Below are positions 17,401 to 25,865 of a stretch of 45,973 nt of DNA, piece after piece. Below the pieces are notes generated by a model. It had not been told where the DNA came from. It saw only the letters and a list, made by a program, of their open reading frames with translations, and made no database searches. Source of the DNA: Dysgonomonas gadei ATCC BAA-286 (GTDB taxonomy: Bacteria > Bacteroidota > Bacteroidia > Bacteroidales > Dysgonomonadaceae); NCBI RefSeq assembly GCF_000213555.1, contig NZ_GL891984.1:264700-310672 (forward strand), read 5' to 3'. Numbering within the stretch: the stretch's first letter is position 1; each line of letters opens with the position of its first letter. Both the position numbers and the translations under genes were made by a program.

Positions 17401-17646
17401 GGAGATTTTCTTCGTCTACAAAACGTATCCCTTGCATATAATATACCTAAAAAGGCATTAGCATTTAGTAGATTAAATGCAGTGAGGGTTTATGGTCAGA
17501 TAACGAATGCTTTATTGTTCACTAATTATTCGGGTATCGACCCTGAGGTTTCAGCCAACGGAAACTCAAATACGGCACCCGGGGTTGAGTACAATACTAC
17601 GGGACTTGGGCGGACCTTTACTTTCGGTCTAAATGTCACATTTTAA
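14464..17646 (+). CDS. SusC/RagA-family TonB-dependent receptor (pair 2)
   Basis: 1060-residue outer-membrane importer. An unusually long basic N terminus precedes the hydrophobic signal core, with cleavage expected near residue 36 (FSAKGQ). A carboxypeptidase-regulatory-like domain runs from about 38 to 115, and the TonB-box-like LDEVVVVGYGT lies at 119-129. Plug landmarks include YGSRAAGGVILITTKRGK. The barrel ends in TFGLNVTF. Residues 38-129 match the corresponding part of the next SusC (20181) at 89 of 92 positions, whereas plug and barrel diverge. The gene is followed after 18 nt by its SusD, then by a TlpA-like lipoprotein. Context with peptidases and sulfur-related genes suggests peptides rather than glycans as ligand; SusC/SusD pairs for peptides are known (RagAB). 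Confidence 0.94.
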   Translation: MTNIQFNKGKKILLQEKKYLFLSLLFLFFFVFSAKGQTVIRGKVLDERSGIPVSGALIKVKSTNNAVQADYDGKFRLSENKPFPITLLVSFLGFKTQEIDVYESGEEITISLSENLNVLDEVVVVGYGTKTKREFTGAISSLNGDLIKDVPVQSFEQALQGKAAGVSIALPNGQLNSQPVIRIRGVNSISLSSYPLVVVDGIPVSTGNISSNRASNNPLGDINPADIASIDILKDAASTAIYGSRAAGGVILITTKRGKTGRITTTYEGWLGITNATRLPDVLNAQQYTDIKNEAISNATSIDGVARDAAYALSYNPDGSVVDTNWKDYVYRTAVSHNHSLNISGGTEKVNYYLSLNYSDQQGFLIGNNFKRKGIRFNLDNEVTSWLKVSGGAVYNISNNESFDSGSLPGASMTTTGATRLALVLPPNVGAYNADGSFNLNPSSGTLGSGNNKATIPLYNPAALFELSRYTSENDHLVGNVNAVIKPVKQLELTVRYAIDRIRSEDVAYQSPELGSSAYTSGGSVSNISTTRQTEAWTNTLGFDETFFKDHHVSLLIGTDIQNYKVSAWGANATKASDDFFEYYQGGWANVVAAGNQKGERVFASFFSRLSYELKNRYFITGNFRRDGNSALAVGRKYGNFGGVSAGWLLSEENFFKSSSLSKVFSDVKLNASWGRVGNGNLSNDYSSYDLYSASLYGGAATWAITQQGNPDLTWETSEQTNLGLELNALKNRLHFEFAYFNNDVDGLILSVAQSPSKGIPGNSILANVGSMYNRGIEVSAGYEIISRKDLSWNVTLNYSAIRNKVTALANNDQDIIGATGSGNTNITRVGESIGSLYGLKTLYVNPENGQRVFLNGEGEEVQYNGLGKWTYLDGRTAQALSGDDFYVLGNTLPKWYGGLTSNLRYKQFDLNLNFTYAGGNYIMNRTKSTLTDQIFFNNSTDILRRWTEQGQVTDMPRVVNGDRISFGGSTPISEHVEKGDFLRLQNVSLAYNIPKKALAFSRLNAVRVYGQITNALLFTNYSGIDPEVSANGNSNTAPGVEYNTTGLGRTFTFGLNVTF

Positions 17647-17664
17647 ATAAAAATCTCTACAAAT

Positions 17665-19134
17665 ATGAATATTCCAATTTATAAACATATAAGACAGAAG
17701 ATTACAATAGTGTTAGGATTGGTGGCATTGAGCACCCTGAGTGCGTGCGACGACCTCTTGGACAAAACTTCAGAAACTTCTGTCAGTTCCGCCACAATCT
17801 TCGATACCCCTAAAAGAATTGAAGGACTTGTCAATGGAAATTATAACTCTCTTAAAAGTGCGAATTTATATAGCGGCCGTATCCTTCTGTATGGAGATGT
17901 CAGAGGCGAAGATTTTGTATGCCGCACCGAGAATGCCCTGACAGGAGGATATGTATGGGCTAATAACTTCTCCAATATAACAGGTGATGTCAATGAGGTT
18001 TGGGGGCAATTATATATTGTGATAAATAATGCTAATGTACTGATTGCAGGCTTGAGCAAGTCGCAGGGAGTAATCAGTGATGAACTCAAAAATAATTATC
18101 TGGGCGAAGCCCGTTTCCTAAGAGCCCTTGCTTATTTCAATCTGGTTACTTATTACGGAAGGCCATATATTGAAAAAAACGGGGAGGCCAAAGCCGTTCC
18201 TTTGAGACTGCAAGCCGAATCGTCATCAGCCAATAATGATCTGGCAAGAAGTTCAGTCTTTTCTGTATACGAGCAAATTATTTCAGATCTCGATTTTGCA
18301 GAGCAGAATCTCCCCGATAGTTATTCTACAAATTTGCTGAATACAACGAGAGCCCATAAAAATACAGCCATTGCGTTGAAAACAAGAGTATATCTGAGCA
18401 AAAGGGAATTTGGAAAAGTTATAGAAGAAGCTAAAAAAATTGCTCCTCAGACACAGGCTCCTTTTGCCGCAACATCGGGGGTTAAAAATGCATTGCAATC
18501 GAATATTGTTAATATATTCTCATCCGATTATACATCTGTAGAGTCGATCTTTTCAATGCCGATGACCGCAGCCAACCCACCTTCGGGTACAGCTTTGGCT
18601 AATATTTATTATACAGCACCGGACTTTGTCCTTAATTCCGATACCAAAGGGATAATTGCAGATACAGAGTGGAAAAGTACAGATGCACGCCGGTCTTTTG
18701 TGACATATAATGGAACGCTTGGTCTGTATTTGCTGTCGAAGTATGCAAAGACAAACCCTGCTATAGATTATATACCTGTAATCCGCTATGCAGAAGTATT
18801 GCTGAATTATGCAGAGGCAGAGGCCAGAGCCGGAAGTCTTAGCAAAGCTGTTGCATTGCTGGAAACTGTGAGAAAACGTTCCGACCCTTCTTATATTTTT
18901 CCTCCGGCATCTTTAGCTCAGGGAGAGATACTGAATACAATCAGGACAGAAAGACGTATTGAGTTATTGGGCGAGGGATTCAGAGCTACGGATATTTTGC
19001 GTGATCTGTTGACATTCCCGACTAAACCTTCGCTGAGTAGTTTGACTCCGCGTGAAGTGAAACCTACTGACGATGGGTATATATTTCCAATACCCAATAC
19101 TGAAATCTTAACGAATAAGGCTATAAACGATTAA
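17665..19134 (+). CDS. SusD/RagB-family surface lipoprotein (pair 2)
   Basis: 489-residue lipoprotein partner of the preceding SusC. The lipobox is LSAC with Cys28, followed by DDLLDKTSE. SusD hallmarks are GEARFLRALAYFNLVTYYGRPYI, the mid-helix VIRYAEVLLNYAEAEARAG, TIRTERRIELLGEGFRATDILRDL, and the closing YIFPIPNTEILTN. The length is standard. It lies 18 nt after SusC and 15 nt before the TlpA-like gene, so the three form one transcriptional module. Its ligand cannot be read from sequence; a peptide or a sulfur compound is inferred from the neighbourhood. Confidence 0.94.
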   Translation: MNIPIYKHIRQKITIVLGLVALSTLSACDDLLDKTSETSVSSATIFDTPKRIEGLVNGNYNSLKSANLYSGRILLYGDVRGEDFVCRTENALTGGYVWANNFSNITGDVNEVWGQLYIVINNANVLIAGLSKSQGVISDELKNNYLGEARFLRALAYFNLVTYYGRPYIEKNGEAKAVPLRLQAESSSANNDLARSSVFSVYEQIISDLDFAEQNLPDSYSTNLLNTTRAHKNTAIALKTRVYLSKREFGKVIEEAKKIAPQTQAPFAATSGVKNALQSNIVNIFSSDYTSVESIFSMPMTAANPPSGTALANIYYTAPDFVLNSDTKGIIADTEWKSTDARRSFVTYNGTLGLYLLSKYAKTNPAIDYIPVIRYAEVLLNYAEAEARAGSLSKAVALLETVRKRSDPSYIFPPASLAQGEILNTIRTERRIELLGEGFRATDILRDLLTFPTKPSLSSLTPREVKPTDDGYIFPIPNTEILTNKAIND

Positions 19135-19149
19135 AAAAACAGAAATACA

Positions 19150-20166
19150 ATGAAAACAAATAAATTTTATAAATATACTCTTGCGGCTATCTTCCTGATT
19201 ACTATTATTACAGCTTGCAGCAAGAATCCGAATAAACTGGATTTATCCGGAACGGTAAATAATGTGACTACAGGTAAGATATATCTGCAACAGTATATAA
19301 ATAAATCATTCGTCACCATTGATTCCACTAATATTATAAGTGGAAGATTCAAATTCAATACAGAGACCAAGCTACCGGAGATATACGGTTTATCCCTATA
19401 TGGTTCCGGTGAGAATCCATTCGATTCATATATTTTGTTTCTGGATAATAATCCGATCAAAGTAGAATTCGACACCATCAACGAGTTTGAAAAAACGATA
19501 GTGACCGGTTCGAAAGAACATGACTTATATCTGGAACTCAGGGCTCAGAAAAAAGCAAATGTTAATGATATAATAAAAGAGCATCCATCATCTATTGCGG
19601 CCTTGTACATACTATACAGATACTACTCTTACCGGTTGTCACCGGAAGAAATCAATGCGAATATAGAATTACTGGACCCTTCTCTTAAAAACAGCGATTA
19701 TGTGAAGGTGCTTACAGAGCTTGCAAATACGTTAAGCAAAGTTTCCATTGGTCATAAAGCTCCGGATTTTAGCGCTACTGATCCGGAGGGAAAAAATGTA
19801 AAACTTTCGGATTATTTGGGAACACGCTATGTCTTGATTGATTTCTGGGCCTCATGGTGTGCGCCTTGCCGCAAAGAAAATCCTAATCTGGTAAAAGTAT
19901 ATGAAAAATACGGGGCTAAAGATCTTGAAATAATAGGTGTTTCTTTAGATAACGCGACCGCTCCGTGGAAAAAAGCCATAGCGGCTGATGGTCTTACCTG
20001 GCCTCAATTGATAGATGAGAATGCATGGGCCGGAGAAGGAGTGAAGAATTATGGGGTAAGGCTTATTCCTGCAAATTTCCTAATAGACAAAGAAGGAAAT
20101 ATTGTTGCCAAAAATTTAAAAGGCGAGGAATTAGAGAAAACATTAGCCAATTTATTCAATCACTAA
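19150..20166 (+). CDS. TlpA/ResA-like thioredoxin lipoprotein with N-terminal DUF4369-type domain (copy 1)
   Basis: 338-residue envelope thiol-disulfide oxidoreductase. The lipobox has Cys23 (ITACSKN). An N-terminal DUF4369-like beta domain covers about residues 30-115 (LSGTVNNVTTGKIYLQQYIN). A helical linker and a TlpA-type thioredoxin domain (about 198-338) follow, with the active site WASWCAPC containing Cys237 and Cys240. LIPANFLIDKEGNIVAK supplies the cis-proline region. It is encoded 15 nt after SusD. In this setting it could reduce disulfides of imported cystine or peptides, which is inference; such proteins are also common as general redox partners in Bacteroidota. A paralogue follows at 24861. 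Confidence 0.9.
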   Translation: MKTNKFYKYTLAAIFLITIITACSKNPNKLDLSGTVNNVTTGKIYLQQYINKSFVTIDSTNIISGRFKFNTETKLPEIYGLSLYGSGENPFDSYILFLDNNPIKVEFDTINEFEKTIVTGSKEHDLYLELRAQKKANVNDIIKEHPSSIAALYILYRYYSYRLSPEEINANIELLDPSLKNSDYVKVLTELANTLSKVSIGHKAPDFSATDPEGKNVKLSDYLGTRYVLIDFWASWCAPCRKENPNLVKVYEKYGAKDLEIIGVSLDNATAPWKKAIAADGLTWPQLIDENAWAGEGVKNYGVRLIPANFLIDKEGNIVAKNLKGEELEKTLANLFNH

Positions 20167-20180
20167 GCTCAAATAAAAAG

Positions 20181-23100
20181 ATGAAAAATATTTCTGTTTA
20201 TATTTTACTTTTCCTGCTTTTCTTTTCTTTTTCGGTAAAGGGGCAAACAGTTATCAGAGGAAAAGTATTGGATGAGCGTAGCGGAATTCCCGTATCGGGA
20301 GCTCTGGTAAAAGTAAAGTCGACCAATAATGCCGTTCAGGCAGATTATGATGGTAAATTCCAGCTGTCGGAGAATAAGCCGTTCCCGATTACACTTCTTG
20401 TTTCATTTCTGGGCTTTAAAACGCAGGAAATAGATGTCTATGAATCTGGAGAAGAAATTACAATCTCGCTTTCGGAAAATAGGAATGTGCTGGATGAAGT
20501 TGTAGTTGTCGGTTACGGAACAGCTAAAAAATCCAGCTACACCGGGGCTATTGCTGTTATAGGTAATAAAGATATAGGGAAATTACAAATAACGAATATC
20601 AGCAAAGCATTGCAAGGGTCTATTCCCGGGCTTCAATCCGTATCGTCGGCCGGACAGCCCGGAAGCGATGCAGCCATCTTTTTGCGGGGAGTGGGATCAG
20701 TAAATGCTTCCAGTACTCCTTTGTATGTAGTGGACGGGGCGCCATTTGCAGGTAGCATAAGTGCCATTAATGCAAATGATATACAGTCGATATCCGTACT
20801 GAAAGATGCTACAGCGAGTGCGTTATATGGTTCCCGTGGGGCAAATGGTGTCATTATCATTAGTACCAAACAAGGTGCATCTAACCAGAAGCCGACGGTT
20901 GCATTCTCATCCTCTATCGGTTTTACCTCAAGGGCGATTAAGGATTACAAAACGCTTACAACTAAAGAATACTATGAACTGCAATGGGAGGCTATTCGCA
21001 ATAACCAGTTGGATCAGGGCAAGTCGGCGGAAAACGCTGCTTTGTACGCATCGGCCGAACTGGTGGGTTCATTAAAGATAAACCCCTTCGGCTCACAATA
21101 TCCGCAACCGGTAGGTACTGATGGGAAAATAGTGGCCGGGGCTGAATCATTGTGGAACGATAGCTGGGCTGACGCTTTGTCCCGTACAGGTATACGTCAG
21201 CAATATGATTTGAGTGTGAACGGTGGAAGCGATAATTCCAAATACTTCATTTCAGGAGGCTATCTGAATGAAAAAGGTTTTATAATAGGCTCCGATTTCG
21301 AGCGGTTCAACACCCGTGCGAATGTAACTTCTACAGTGAACAAATGGTTGGAAACCGGCTTCGGAATCTCTGCTTCTACCAGTAAACAGAGCGCTCCACC
21401 GCAAACAGACAGCAGTCAGGGTAACTTTGCCAATTTTCAACGCTTAGTAGCAGATATATATCCAATCTATGAACGCAATGCAGATGGGTCGTATGTCCTT
21501 GATGCGAATGGCGACAAAATCTACGATTATGGTAATTACCGTCCAAGTTCCGCTGCGACAGGGAACAATCTTTTAGGCAGCTCCAAATATAATAAATATG
21601 ACAACAAACAGGATATAGTTTCAGTCAGGGCAAACGCAACTATTACATTTCTGGAAGGTTTAAAGTGGAAAAATAGTGTTAATGCTGATTACAATGCACG
21701 TACCAATCATTCATATACCAATCCCGCTTATGGCTCCGGCATCAGTAACGGAGGTTCTGTAAGCAAAGGTTCCAGCAGGGCTATCGGCTATACGGTGAAT
21801 AGCTTTCTGGATTATACATTCAATGTCAAAGACAAACATTTTATAAATATACTTGCCGGCCCCGAAGTATATGTTTATAACGTATCCTCTTTGTCGGGAA
21901 GCCGTAGTAACTTCGGTTTTCTCGATAAGGAAGAACCGGCAGCCGCTTCATTATTGAATAGTTTTACCGGAGCTGCGGATAATTATAAATTAGCAAGTTA
22001 TTTAGGTAAAATAGATTATGATTATCTGCATCGTTACTATTTATCGGCTAGCTTTCGCCGCGATGGTTCATCCCGGTTCAGCAAAGATTCGCGCTGGGGT
22101 AACTTCTGGTCGGTCGGTGCTTCGTGGAATGCAAAATCAGAAGATTTTCTGGCTCCTGTAAAATGGATAGACAATCTGACCGTCCGCACAAGTTATGGTG
22201 CGCAGGGAAATGATAATCTCGGTACTTATTACGCCTATCAGGATTTATACTCTATTTACAATAGTTTAGGACAAGCGGGATTGATCAGTTCGAGACTTCC
22301 AACCCCGGATTTGAAATGGGAAACAAACCTTAACCTCAATTTCGGTGTTGATTTTGCAGCCTTTGATAACAGGCTGGTGGCATCGGTAGATATATATGAA
22401 CGCAAATCAAAGGATCTTTTATTTAGCCGGCCGCTTGCTCCATCGCAGGGATTCGGGCAAATAGATGCAAATATCGGAGCATTACGCAACAGGGGAATCG
22501 AAGGGCAAATACAGGTTGTACCTGTACGAAACAAAGATCTCAGATGGGATGTGAGCCTTAATTTTGGACATTATAAGAATAAAATAACAGAACTTCCGCA
22601 AAAAGAGATTATCGCAGGGACTGTCGGACAACTGGGGTCTACAAAAAAGATGGTTGTTGGAGGGTCTGTCTATGATTTCTTTATCCGCGAATGGGCAGGT
22701 GTAAATCCCGAAAATGGCGATGCCCTGTGGTATAAAAATGAATATACGACGGATGCAAATGGAAATAAGGTGATATCGGGACGTACTACAACGAATGTGT
22801 ATGCAGATGCCGATCAATATTTTCAGGGAAGTTCATTACCTGATGTATATGGAGGTATAACAAATACATTTACATACAAACAATTTGAGTTGTCTTTCCT
22901 TCTTTCATACAGCATTGGAGGTAAAGTCCTCGATCTCGACGAAGTGATGATTGCCCATACCGGGAACAATCAGGGCCGGACATGGACACAGGAAGCTTTG
23001 ACCAGATGGACGCCTGAGAACCGAAATACCAATTACCCCCGTCTTACGACTACAACTACAAACTGGAACTCGATTTCCTCACGTTTCTTATATGATGCCA

Positions 23101-23321
23101 CATATGCACGTCTGAAGAATCTGAATCTTACTTACAGTCTTCCTGCATCCGTATTGTCACATGCAAAGTTGAAACAGGTGAAACTGAGAGCTAATGCAGA
23201 GAATCTTCTGACATTTTTCGGACATAAAGGAATGGACCCGGAACAGGCCGTAGATGGTGTTACATTTTACCGTTATCCTGCTCAAAAATCATTTTCGTTC
23301 GGGATAGATATAACGTTTTAA
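20181..23321 (+). CDS. SusC/RagA-family TonB-dependent receptor (pair 3)
   Basis: 1046-residue importer. I choose ATG 20181 because it gives a clean signal peptide (MKNISVYILLFLLFFSFS, cleavage near residue 21). The open frame extends 52 codons upstream, but that part overlaps the TlpA gene out of frame and looks unlike protein. The carboxypeptidase-regulatory-like domain and LDEVVVVGYGT are nearly identical to those of the SusC at 14464. The plug has YGSRGANGVIIISTKQG, and the barrel ends SFGIDITF. Protein identity of the N-terminal domain is about 97 percent although many codons differ synonymously, so purifying selection rather than very recent copying is likely. SusD follows after 55 nt. 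Confidence 0.94.
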   Translation: MKNISVYILLFLLFFSFSVKGQTVIRGKVLDERSGIPVSGALVKVKSTNNAVQADYDGKFQLSENKPFPITLLVSFLGFKTQEIDVYESGEEITISLSENRNVLDEVVVVGYGTAKKSSYTGAIAVIGNKDIGKLQITNISKALQGSIPGLQSVSSAGQPGSDAAIFLRGVGSVNASSTPLYVVDGAPFAGSISAINANDIQSISVLKDATASALYGSRGANGVIIISTKQGASNQKPTVAFSSSIGFTSRAIKDYKTLTTKEYYELQWEAIRNNQLDQGKSAENAALYASAELVGSLKINPFGSQYPQPVGTDGKIVAGAESLWNDSWADALSRTGIRQQYDLSVNGGSDNSKYFISGGYLNEKGFIIGSDFERFNTRANVTSTVNKWLETGFGISASTSKQSAPPQTDSSQGNFANFQRLVADIYPIYERNADGSYVLDANGDKIYDYGNYRPSSAATGNNLLGSSKYNKYDNKQDIVSVRANATITFLEGLKWKNSVNADYNARTNHSYTNPAYGSGISNGGSVSKGSSRAIGYTVNSFLDYTFNVKDKHFINILAGPEVYVYNVSSLSGSRSNFGFLDKEEPAAASLLNSFTGAADNYKLASYLGKIDYDYLHRYYLSASFRRDGSSRFSKDSRWGNFWSVGASWNAKSEDFLAPVKWIDNLTVRTSYGAQGNDNLGTYYAYQDLYSIYNSLGQAGLISSRLPTPDLKWETNLNLNFGVDFAAFDNRLVASVDIYERKSKDLLFSRPLAPSQGFGQIDANIGALRNRGIEGQIQVVPVRNKDLRWDVSLNFGHYKNKITELPQKEIIAGTVGQLGSTKKMVVGGSVYDFFIREWAGVNPENGDALWYKNEYTTDANGNKVISGRTTTNVYADADQYFQGSSLPDVYGGITNTFTYKQFELSFLLSYSIGGKVLDLDEVMIAHTGNNQGRTWTQEALTRWTPENRNTNYPRLTTTTTNWNSISSRFLYDATYARLKNLNLTYSLPASVLSHAKLKQVKLRANAENLLTFFGHKGMDPEQAVDGVTFYRYPAQKSFSFGIDITF

Positions 23322-23376
23322 TGCATAACAATAATAATAGGTTTGAGACCTTAATCAGTAAAATAAAGGGACAATT

Positions 23377-24858
23377 ATGAAATCAAAATTGATTATATAT
23401 ATACTATCTGTTTCATCGGTATTATTTGTTTCCTGCAGCGACAGTTTTTTTGAGACCTCGCCATCGGGAGATCTGACCGGAAGTGAAACATATTCTACGA
23501 CATCTAATATAAATGCAGTCGTCAACGGGACTTTGCGTTATCTGATGGAAAATGCCACATCGCAGGATAATCCGGGGTATGGCGCAATTCTACTCACACA
23601 GGAAGTAATGGGTGAAGATGCTATAGCCCGCGACGGAGTTTATGGATACAGGGATTCTTATCCTTATCGTGATCCGTATGATAATACGACACGCCGCGCT
23701 CTTTTTTTCTGGACATTGCAATATAAAATAATTGATAATGCAAACAATATCATTGCAAAAGTAGATGCAGCACAAGGTACGGATGAAGAGAAGAAGTATT
23801 TGAAAGGACAAGCTTATGCGCTGCGTGCTTTCGTTTACCTGAACCTCGTCCGTCAGTATCAGTTCACATACTTGAAGGATAAGAACGCTAAAGCAGTCCC
23901 TATATATACAGAGCCGACTGTGCCAAGCTCCGTTCCTAACCCGAAAGCTACGGTAGAGCAAGTCTACGAACGTGTAATTTCCGATCTCACAGAAGCAGAG
24001 AAATTACTCATCGGATTCAAGCGTTCGGTAAAAAACCGCCCTGATATAAATGTAGTAAAAGGTCTTTTTGCAAGAACCTATCTCACTACAGGGCAATGGG
24101 AGCTGGCCGCAAAATATGCGGCTGAAGCCCGAAACGGCTATCCGGTAATGGAAGCGAGCCAATATATACTGGGATTCAATGATGTAAGTAATGTGGAATG
24201 GATATGGGGACATCCTCAAACAGCTGATCAGAACTTGGGAGGAGCCTCATATTTCGCATATCTCGATGTAACGCCTACTACCGGTTACCGGAGTATTATG
24301 CCTGATCCGAATTTCAGAAAATTGTTTAGTACTCAAGATATACGATTCTCGTTGTTTGAACTGGTTACAAAAGAAACAGATCCGATGTATCGCTGGTATA
24401 AATACAAGAAGTTTGTCAATAAATCGGATCAATCCGGTCATATTCCGTTAATGCGTTCATCAGAAATGGTACTTATAGAAGCAGAAGGAAAAGCCCGTAA
24501 CCATGATCTTACCGGAGCGGCAAAGGCATTGAGCGAATTACGCGTGAAAAGGAATCTGGAAGAGATTTCCGCATCGGATTATACAGAGAATCAATTGATA
24601 GACGAGATTCTGGTCGAACGTCGCCGCGAACTTTGGGGCGAAGGATTTCGTCTACCCGATATTCTACGCTTGCAGATAGCCCCCGATAGAAAAGAATCAA
24701 CAGAAACATACACGTTGCCGTCAGGACAAACAATAACCATAAAGGGACACTACGTGTGGACATTCCCTGATAAGACGGCATTGGTTCCGAATAGTCTGTA
24801 TTATCTGTTTCCTGTTCCCGTAAATGAAATAAACAATAATCCCAACTTAAATAATTGA
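23377..24858 (+). CDS. SusD/RagB-family surface lipoprotein (pair 3)
   Basis: 493-residue lipoprotein with lipobox Cys20 (LFVSCSDSFFE). Hallmarks are LKGQAYALRAFVYLNLVRQY, the helix IPLMRSSEMVLIEAEGKARN, LVERRRELWGEGFRLPDILR, and the closing YYLFPVPVNEINNNPNLNN. It pairs with the preceding SusC. The next gene, a TlpA-like lipoprotein, starts 2 nt after its stop codon, so translation is probably coupled. This module repeats the SusC-SusD-TlpA order found immediately upstream. Confidence 0.93.
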   Translation: MKSKLIIYILSVSSVLFVSCSDSFFETSPSGDLTGSETYSTTSNINAVVNGTLRYLMENATSQDNPGYGAILLTQEVMGEDAIARDGVYGYRDSYPYRDPYDNTTRRALFFWTLQYKIIDNANNIIAKVDAAQGTDEEKKYLKGQAYALRAFVYLNLVRQYQFTYLKDKNAKAVPIYTEPTVPSSVPNPKATVEQVYERVISDLTEAEKLLIGFKRSVKNRPDINVVKGLFARTYLTTGQWELAAKYAAEARNGYPVMEASQYILGFNDVSNVEWIWGHPQTADQNLGGASYFAYLDVTPTTGYRSIMPDPNFRKLFSTQDIRFSLFELVTKETDPMYRWYKYKKFVNKSDQSGHIPLMRSSEMVLIEAEGKARNHDLTGAAKALSELRVKRNLEEISASDYTENQLIDEILVERRRELWGEGFRLPDILRLQIAPDRKESTETYTLPSGQTITIKGHYVWTFPDKTALVPNSLYYLFPVPVNEINNNPNLNN

Positions 24859-24860
24859 AA

Positions 24861-25847
24861 ATGAAGAAGTATATTCTATTAATATTAATATCTCTGGCCA
24901 CATTCTCCTGTGGAACCCGAGAGCTAGAGGGACTATCCTTGAACGGTAGTGTAGAAGGGATTTCGGAGGGAAAAGTATATTTGCAGAAGTTTGAAAATAA
25001 AATGTATCGCGTAATAGATTCTGCTAAAGTTATAAATGGACAATTCAGCTTTTCTAAAAATGTACAATTACCGGAAATATATGGATTGACATTAGATACG
25101 ACTAAAGGCTCATTACTCCTGTTTCTCGATAAAAATCCTGTGGTTGTAAAATTGGATTCATCATCCTATTACCGTAATAGTGTAGTCACAGGTTCTGCAC
25201 TTCAGGACTTGTTTGTCGCTTATAAAAAAGAGAGAGGAGTCAAGATAGATGAATTTATTAAAGCGAATCCTAAATCGCTGGTTTCAGCATATGCTCTGTA
25301 TAGGGATTTTTCGTATAGATTATCTCCTGATGAAATCAAGGCAAATATCCAGTTGCTCGATTCTTCATTGTGGAAAACTCCGTATGTGCAGGTACTCGAA
25401 GAATTGACAAAAACATTGGAGACAGTTTCTGTCGGAAAACAAGCTCCGGACTTTACAGCTAAAGATCCTGGCGGGAATCCGGTAAAACTATCCGATCATT
25501 TGGGAAAAGGATATCTTCTTATCGATTTTTGGGCATCGTGGTGTGGCCCTTGCCGCAGAGAAAATCCCAATGTTGTGAAAGTGTATAATGAATATAAAGG
25601 AAAAGGCTTTGATGTTTTTGCGGTCTCGCTGGATAAAAGTAAAGAAGCCTGGGTGGCAGCTATAAAAAAAGATAACCTGACATGGACACATGTTTCAGAC
25701 CTTCTGTATTGGGATAGTGAGCCAGCTAAGTTGTACGGGGTAAGGGCAATCCCATCCAATCTGCTTGTAGATAAGGATGGGGTGATAGTCGCTAAAAATA
25801 TAAGAGGTGAAGAATTGGGTAAGACACTGAAGGATTTACTGAACTAA
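24861..25847 (+). CDS. TlpA/ResA-like thioredoxin lipoprotein with N-terminal DUF4369-type domain (copy 2)
   Basis: 328 residues from ATG 24861. An in-frame TTG two codons earlier overlaps the SusD stop and is less likely. The lipobox has Cys17 (ATFSCGTRE). The DUF4369-like domain (LNGSVEGISEGKVYLQKFEN) is followed by a thioredoxin domain with active site WASWCGPC, Cys228 and Cys231. AIPSNLLVDKDGVIVAKN is the cis-proline region. It is a paralogue of the protein at 19150 with the same layout and shared strings such as YRLSPDEIKANIQLLDSSL. Two copies, each behind its own SusC/SusD pair, argue that thiol chemistry is tied to what these receptors import. Confidence 0.9.
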   Translation: MKKYILLILISLATFSCGTRELEGLSLNGSVEGISEGKVYLQKFENKMYRVIDSAKVINGQFSFSKNVQLPEIYGLTLDTTKGSLLLFLDKNPVVVKLDSSSYYRNSVVTGSALQDLFVAYKKERGVKIDEFIKANPKSLVSAYALYRDFSYRLSPDEIKANIQLLDSSLWKTPYVQVLEELTKTLETVSVGKQAPDFTAKDPGGNPVKLSDHLGKGYLLIDFWASWCGPCRRENPNVVKVYNEYKGKGFDVFAVSLDKSKEAWVAAIKKDNLTWTHVSDLLYWDSEPAKLYGVRAIPSNLLVDKDGVIVAKNIRGEELGKTLKDLLN

Positions 25848-25865
25848 TCAGAATAAAAGGGCGTT

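Noticed and set aside
20025..20180. 52-codon N-terminal extension of the SusC gene at 20181
   Set aside because: It overlaps the TlpA gene out of frame, has an implausible basic composition, and would bury the clear signal peptide that begins at ATG 20181.
24855..24860. TTG start for the second TlpA gene
   Set aside because: It overlaps the SusD stop codon; ATG 24861 gives the standard lipoprotein leader.
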